This document shows, in pieces, positions 29,672-34,319 of a stretch of DNA of 34,319 nt. Both the position numbers and the translations under genes were made by a program. The DNA comes from Spartobacteria bacterium (GTDB taxonomy: Bacteria > Verrucomicrobiota > Verrucomicrobiia > Chthoniobacterales > UBA10450): contig PNAA01000016.1 of the NCBI GenBank assembly GCA_003169975.1, positions 1-34,319 on the forward strand. The letters run 5' to 3'. Numbering within the stretch: position 1 is the first letter of the stretch; each line of letters begins with the position of its first letter. The notes under the pieces were generated by a model. The model saw only the letters and a program-made list of their open reading frames with translations, searched no databases and was not told where the DNA came from.

Positions 29672-31087
29672 CTAGCTTCCTTCAGCCGTGCCGCTATAAG
29701 AGATCTCGACTCGGGCTGCCACATCGCGATAACCGTAATCGGCCTCGTAAATTTTCTTCATCGCGTCGATGTATTTTTGGGACTCGCCCATCTGTTCGTA
29801 AACCAGCCCCAGATTATAGACGATTTCCTTTTTGACCGCGTCCATCACTATCATCTCGTGGGCGGCGTCCTCGAGTTGCTTGGCCGCGAGGTCGAGCATG
29901 CCGAGTTCGCGATAACAGCGGCCGAGCAAATTCATCGCCTTCAGACGCGCGTTCGGATTCTGGCGGGCGCGCTGCAGTTCGGGAAGCGCGTCCCGGTACT
30001 CGCCGGCGTTCGTCAACTGCTCGCCCAACTCGTAGCGCAATTGCAGGTCGGTTGGATTTCGGTCGAGCCGTTTGCGCGCGTCGGCGATGAGAATTTCCGA
30101 CCGCTGTTTCCTGGCCGCCTCGAGCTGGGCCATTTTCTCCCCGAACTGCGCATCGCTCTTCCCGTGTGCGGCGAGATATTGCTCGTCATCCCGGATCTGC
30201 CGCTCGAGTCGCTTCATTTTCATGTCGGCCACTTTTCGCACCAGCCCGGGATCGCTTCTATTCGTTAGGTCGGCCGCGTATTGATACCAGGCGATCGCAC
30301 CGTCGAGATCCTCTTTTTGATCATGCAATCCGCCCAGTCGCTTCGCCAGATCGACATTTTGTGGCTCCGCCTCGTGCCGCGCGAAAGTCTCGTTGATTTG
30401 TTCCTCGAGCGATTCATCGGTGAGCTGAATTCGACTTTGCTGTTCGAGCGAGACGGCGACTTCCTTGTCTTTGATCAGGTCGCGGTAACTCTCGGCCTCC
30501 GTCCAGCCCCCTGTTTTCATCGAGGCGCGCGCCGAAGCGTCTTTGCCGAGTTTGATAGCCTCAAGGTCGTTGGGGGCGATCGCCGAGATTCGATTGTAAA
30601 CCTCGACGGCTTTGTCGCTCTGTTCATACTGATGATAGAGGCGGCCCAACTCGTGCAGCACCTTCACATCCTGCGGATCATTTTCGAGCAGCGTCTCCAT
30701 CGCGAAGATCGCTATCTCCGGATAGTCCGCAGCCATCGCGGCATCTTTGAGGAGCATGTTGGCCTGCGGATTATAAGGTCCGGTTTCCAGCACTTTCTCA
30801 ATCAACTCGATCGTTTTCCGGGGGTCCCTCTTCAGTTCGCGCTGCGCCTTCATGACCGCAAGCGGTGCGGTCGAGATGTTGAAGAACCCTTTCTTCTCGG
30901 TCTTCGTCCGCGTCACTTCCGCGCGGCGCAACATCTGGCGTCCGGTCAAAAACTCCGGTTCCTGCTTGAGCAAATTCTGCAAAAGGTCGATCGCGTAGCC
31001 GAAATTGCGCAGCTCAATCGCCGCCACGGCTTTGAGCCAGGAGGCGCGCAGCTGGTCGCTGAGATTTTTTTCGTTTTTTACCGCCAT
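29672..31087 (-). CDS. TPR-repeat protein (471 aa), C-terminus possibly frameshifted
   Basis: A soluble, all-helical protein of tetratricopeptide-type repeats, for example VAAIELRNFGYAIDLLQNLL, KVLHELGRLYHQYEQSDKAVEV, DLAKRLGGLHDQKEDLDGAI and KAMNLLGRCYRELGMLDLAA. There is no signal peptide. The ATG at 31087 gives MAVKNEKNLSDQLRASWLKA. Such proteins are scaffolds; no partner is identifiable. After the stop at 29672 another frame on the same strand continues for about 28 codons (PPEPSLPALKEHLQVVEDAL, then AEAT, stop at 29586) right up to the terminator. The natural C-terminus may thus have been lost by a one-base indel. The next gene upstream is mutS, 84 bases away on the same strand. Confidence 0.8.
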   Translation of the reverse strand: MAVKNEKNLSDQLRASWLKAVAAIELRNFGYAIDLLQNLLKQEPEFLTGRQMLRRAEVTRTKTEKKGFFNISTAPLAVMKAQRELKRDPRKTIELIEKVLETGPYNPQANMLLKDAAMAADYPEIAIFAMETLLENDPQDVKVLHELGRLYHQYEQSDKAVEVYNRISAIAPNDLEAIKLGKDASARASMKTGGWTEAESYRDLIKDKEVAVSLEQQSRIQLTDESLEEQINETFARHEAEPQNVDLAKRLGGLHDQKEDLDGAIAWYQYAADLTNRSDPGLVRKVADMKMKRLERQIRDDEQYLAAHGKSDAQFGEKMAQLEAARKQRSEILIADARKRLDRNPTDLQLRYELGEQLTNAGEYRDALPELQRARQNPNARLKAMNLLGRCYRELGMLDLAAKQLEDAAHEMIVMDAVKKEIVYNLGLVYEQMGESQKYIDAMKKIYEADYGYRDVAARVEISYSGTAEGS

Positions 31088-31171
31088 GGATTGAATCGTT
31101 AGTTATTATCCAGCTCGCGGCGTTGCGTCAGCCAAAAAAAAGACAGGGCAGGTCGCGCCTCTTCTCGCCTG

Positions 31172-33685
31172 CTAAAGCAGGTCGAGCTGCGGGCTTTCGC
31201 TCTTCGGCGGAAGTTTTTGGGTGCGCTTTTTCCGGCGCGCGTCCGATGACTCAGTCGCGCCATTGGGCTTTTCCAAATGGGAGAGGATGTCCTTCGCGCG
31301 ATTCAAAATTTCCTGTGGCAAACCGGCCAGGCGCGCCACTTGAATGCCGTAGCTCTTGTCCGCTCCACCAGGAACGATCTTGCGCAGGAAGATGATCTGT
31401 TCGTTCCATTCGCGTACCGCGACGTTGAAATTACAAACTCCCCGGCGTTCATCTGCGAGCTTCGTCAGCTCGTGATAATGGGTGGCGAAGAGGGTGCGCG
31501 CTTTGATCTTGTCGTGCAGGAATTCGGCTACGCTCCAGGCGATCGAGAGCCCGTCGAAGGTCGAAGTGCCCCGGCCGATTTCGTCCAGGATGACGAGGCT
31601 GCGCTTGGTCGCGTTGTTCACGATATTGGCCGTCTCGTTCATCTCCACCATAAAGGTCGATTGGCCGCGCGAAAGATCGTCATTCGCCCCGACGCGGGTG
31701 AAAATGCGATCGACCAGGCCGATCTGCGCGCTGGCCGCGGGAACGAAGCTGCCGATCTGCGCCATCAAAACAATCAGTGCAACCTGCCGGATGTAGGTGG
31801 ATTTCCCGGCCATGTTGGGTCCGGTGATGATCGCGAGGCGGAGCTTGTCGCCATCGAGGTCGGTGTCGTTAGGCACGAATTTTTCTTCGGCCAGGTTTTG
31901 ATCCAGGACCGGATGGCGCGCGTCTTTCAGGCAGAGGCGAAGCGAGGCGTCGAGCTCCGGCCGGCAATAATGGAAAAGCCGGGCCGTCTCCGCCAGGGAG
32001 CAGATCACGTCGAGGGTGGCGATGGCGTTGGCCGTCTCCTGGATCGGCGCCAATTCGCCTAACGTCTCTTCGCGCAGGGTTTGGAAAAGTTGGTATTCGA
32101 GTTGCCGCGCCCGCTCATCAGCGCCGAGGATCTTCGCCTCCATTTCCTTGAGCTCGGGCGTGATGAAGCGCTCGCCACCGACGGTGGTCTGCTTGCGGGT
32201 GTAATGGGCCGGGGCGTTGGCCAGATTCGATTTCGTGATCTCGATGTAATAGCCGAAGACCGAGTTGAAACGCACTTTGAGCGACTTGATCCCGGTGTTC
32301 GCGATCTCCCGTTCCTGCAATTCGGTGATCCAATTTTTTCCGTCGCGCGAAGCCTGTCGCAGCTCGTCGAGTTGCGGATCGAAGCCATCGCGAAAAATGC
32401 CGCCCTCCTTGAGGGCGAGCGGTGGATCATCGGCCAGCGCGCGACCCAACTTTGCCGCCAGCTCTGGCATCTCGCGCAGTTCCTTTTGCAAGCGTGCTGC
32501 GAGCAGGTCGGTGCCGGCAGATTCGTCCCGGCGATTCGCGCCAAACGCGAGTCGGTCGAGAAGTTTCTGCAGTTCTCGCTTCAGTTCGGGGATTTGCTGC
32601 AGGGAAATTTTCAGCGCGACAAGGTCACGTGCATTCCCCGAAGCCTGGCCAAGTCGCCCGGAAGCGCGCTCAAGATCGCGGATTGATTTCAAAACTTCGC
32701 GCAGCGACGCGAGCAGATCCGGCTCGTGCAAGAGATCAGCGATGAATTGCTGCCGGCGATCGAGTTCCGCCAGATCGCGGATCGGCTGCAAAATCCAGGT
32801 GCGCAGTCTCCGGCCACCCATTGGGGTCACAGTTCGGTCGAGCACCGCGAGCAGACTGGTATCGCGGGCTCCGCGCGAGCTGACCAACTCCAGGTTGGCC
32901 TGGGTCGCGGCATCGAGCACGACGTGGTCGGCTGGTGCATCGCAACGCAACGAGGCGAGGTGATCGATTTTCCGGCGGAGTTGATGTTTTAGATAATGAA
33001 TGATCGCGCCCGCCGCGGCGATCCCCTGGGGCAGATTGGAGCAGCCGAAACCGTCGAGCGATTTCACTTTGAAATGTTCGCAGAGGGTGAAGCGCGCGTT
33101 CTCCGGCAGGAAAGCGTAATGGTCGTAGGGCAGCGCGCGATCGAACTCGCCAAATTGGTCCCCCTGGCGGTCGCTGATCAGCAATTCGGAGGGGGAAACG
33201 CGCGCCAGTTCATCGAGCAACGCGCGGGTGTGAGCGACCTGCATGAGACGGAACTCACCGGTGCTGAGGTCGGCGTAGGCGAAACCGAAGACTCCATCGG
33301 CAAAAAAGACGGCGCCGAGATAGTTGGCGCGCTTCGATTCCAAGAGATCGAGGTCGCTCACCGTCCCGGCCGTGATGATTTGCGTGATATCCCGGGTCAC
33401 GATCTTGCCCTGCTGCGGCTCGCTCGTCTGGTCGCAGACCGCGACGCGCCGGCCGGCGGTAATGAGCTTGGCGATATAGCCCGGCGCCGCGTGGTACGGC
33501 ATGCCGCACATCGGAACCTCGTTGCGCTTGGTCAGAGCGAGGTTGAGCAAGCCGGAGGCGACCTTCGCGTCCTCGAAAAAGAGCTCGTAGAAATCCCCGA
33601 GCCGAAAGAGCAGCAATGTATCAGCCGGTACGCTGGCGCGGAGCCGCTGATATTGCTGCATCATCGGGGTGAGGGCATGGGCCAT
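31172..33685 (-). CDS. mutS: DNA mismatch repair protein MutS (837 aa)
   Basis: A full-length MutS. Mismatch-binding domain I begins TPMMQQYQRLRA and has the F-x-E motif in GDFYELFFEDA (Phe32, Glu34). The clamp and lever domains follow. The ATPase has Walker A GPNMAGKST (622-630), the STFMVEMNETANIV signature, Walker B VILDEIGRGTSTFDG (from about 698) and THYHEL. The C-terminus is a Lys-rich tail with PQLDLL, resembling the clamp-binding motif of other MutS proteins. MutS recognises mismatches and small loops and starts repair with MutL. The MutL gene is not in this window. Confidence 0.97.
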   Translation of the reverse strand: MAHALTPMMQQYQRLRASVPADTLLLFRLGDFYELFFEDAKVASGLLNLALTKRNEVPMCGMPYHAAPGYIAKLITAGRRVAVCDQTSEPQQGKIVTRDITQIITAGTVSDLDLLESKRANYLGAVFFADGVFGFAYADLSTGEFRLMQVAHTRALLDELARVSPSELLISDRQGDQFGEFDRALPYDHYAFLPENARFTLCEHFKVKSLDGFGCSNLPQGIAAAGAIIHYLKHQLRRKIDHLASLRCDAPADHVVLDAATQANLELVSSRGARDTSLLAVLDRTVTPMGGRRLRTWILQPIRDLAELDRRQQFIADLLHEPDLLASLREVLKSIRDLERASGRLGQASGNARDLVALKISLQQIPELKRELQKLLDRLAFGANRRDESAGTDLLAARLQKELREMPELAAKLGRALADDPPLALKEGGIFRDGFDPQLDELRQASRDGKNWITELQEREIANTGIKSLKVRFNSVFGYYIEITKSNLANAPAHYTRKQTTVGGERFITPELKEMEAKILGADERARQLEYQLFQTLREETLGELAPIQETANAIATLDVICSLAETARLFHYCRPELDASLRLCLKDARHPVLDQNLAEEKFVPNDTDLDGDKLRLAIITGPNMAGKSTYIRQVALIVLMAQIGSFVPAASAQIGLVDRIFTRVGANDDLSRGQSTFMVEMNETANIVNNATKRSLVILDEIGRGTSTFDGLSIAWSVAEFLHDKIKARTLFATHYHELTKLADERRGVCNFNVAVREWNEQIIFLRKIVPGGADKSYGIQVARLAGLPQEILNRAKDILSHLEKPNGATESSDARRKKRTQKLPPKSESPQLDLL

Positions 33686-33739
33686 GGCAGTAGAATCAAA
33701 TCGACGGGGGCAAAATGCGAGCCTCTAATTTTTCGTGAC

Positions 33740-33777
33740 AAGAAAAAGCCCGGCACCTTGTTTCCAAGATGCCGGGC
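33740..33777 (-). terminator. Terminator of the rRNA operon
   Basis: GCCCGGCA (33748-33755) pairs with TGCCGGGC (33770-33777), extended by CTTG/CAAG inside. On the minus strand a T-rich CTTTTTCTT follows. It lies 7 bases beyond the 5S gene and 54 bases before the mutS start. Confidence 0.85.
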
Positions 33778-33783
33778 GTAAAT

Positions 33784-33898
33784 TCTGGCAACGTCCTACT
33801 CTCGCACAACCTATAGAAGCACTACCATCGGGGCTGCAGCGTTTCACTTCCGTGTTCGGAATGGGAACGGGTGGGGCCACTGCGCTATGATCACCAGA
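33784..33898 (-). rRNA. rrf: 5S ribosomal RNA
   Basis: The minus strand begins TCTGGTGATCATAGCGCAG and contains the conserved loops CCCACCCGTTCCCATTCCGA and GAAGTGAAACGCTGCAGCCC. It ends GAGAGTAGGACGTTGCCAGA. The two ends pair (TCTGG with CCAGA). Length is about 115 bases, the usual size. A frame reading across it (33725-33964) is spurious. Confidence 0.95.
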
Positions 33899-34102
33899 AA
33901 GCTGCTCCGAAGTTCGGGGCAGATCTCTGGCGGCGGCTTCCGCCGCTGCGACAAATTCTCTCAAAGAACACTGATTCTCTGAAGTCTACATACAGGAAGT
34001 TTCCAACAGTTTTTAGGCTTCGTTTTGTTTAAATTGTCATTCCCCTCTATTTGCCACCGCGTCAGGTTTAACGCCGACGCGGCGGGTTAATAGAAAAGTA
34101 AA
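33899..34102 (-). other. 23S-5S spacer
   Basis: About 204 bases with no tRNA that I can fold. It contains a possible processing stem (CCGCGTC...GACGCGG near 34058-34082) and short repeats of GATTCTCT. The + strand is AT-richer than the genes around it. Confidence 0.6.

Positions 34103-34319
<217 letters not shown>

Noticed and set aside
33725-33964. 79-aa minus-strand frame
   Set aside because: It lies across the 5S rRNA gene and its terminator.
33899-34102. tRNA gene in the 23S-5S spacer
   Set aside because: No cloverleaf with a TTC-type loop could be found by eye on either strand.

Overview
The window looks like a piece of a GC-rich bacterial chromosome, most likely from the Verrucomicrobiota or a related soil lineage. 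This is an inference from gene content: a Gld-type ABC cassette ending in a DUF4340 protein, a Tat-exported amine oxidase, a short FtsY, and repeat-laden gaps. No species is assigned. The 5S gene and the 3' end of the 23S gene at the right edge would settle the taxonomy.

Left part (1-9.9 kb) is an accessory region. It opens with the 3' end of a small exported protein and a clear terminator. A multiply frameshifted IS1182-like transposase follows (0.65-2.1 kb). Then comes a toxin-antitoxin cluster (2.2-4.0 kb): a RelE-type pair whose toxin is frameshifted, an intact Phd/RelE-type pair, and a lone antitoxin-like protein. A soluble histidine kinase and a secreted peptidoglycan-binding-domain protein are probably intact. 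From 7.07 to 9.7 kb the sequence is debris: a C-terminal scrap of agmatine deiminase, an inactivated IS3-family element carrying a palindromic insert, a 5'-truncated IS5-family transposase, and a decayed MazE/AbrB-like antitoxin.

Middle part (9.9-25.6 kb) is mostly ordinary genes: an exported serine hydrolase of the beta-lactamase fold, a VapBC remnant, an O-methyltransferase, and a secreted Kelch-type propeller protein. A tight four-gene leftward operon encodes an ABC ATPase, a permease, a GldG-like protein and a DUF4340 protein. After it lie a quinone oxidoreductase, a transglutaminase-like protein, a membrane-anchored YheO-PAS-like protein, a Tat-exported flavin amine oxidase, a membrane-protein gene with an in-frame TGA, and a VOC protein.

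Right part (25.7-34.3 kb) is core-like and entirely leftward: membrane-anchored MsrB, an MFS transporter, a DoxX-like protein, FtsY, a TPR protein, MutS, then the 3' end of an rRNA operon (partial 23S, 5S, terminator).

The most unusual non-coding signal is that many gaps hold short runs of 7-bp tandem units of several different sequences, resembling the STRR heptamer repeats known from cyanobacteria. Other dispersed repeats are a long imperfect inverted repeat at 25.63-25.76 kb, a GAGGCGGATC...CAATTG element in three places, an exact 20-bp direct repeat flanking the peptidoglycan-binding gene, and a palindrome inside the IS3 orfA. I see no CRISPR array, tRNA or phage genes, and no clear new multi-gene defence system.
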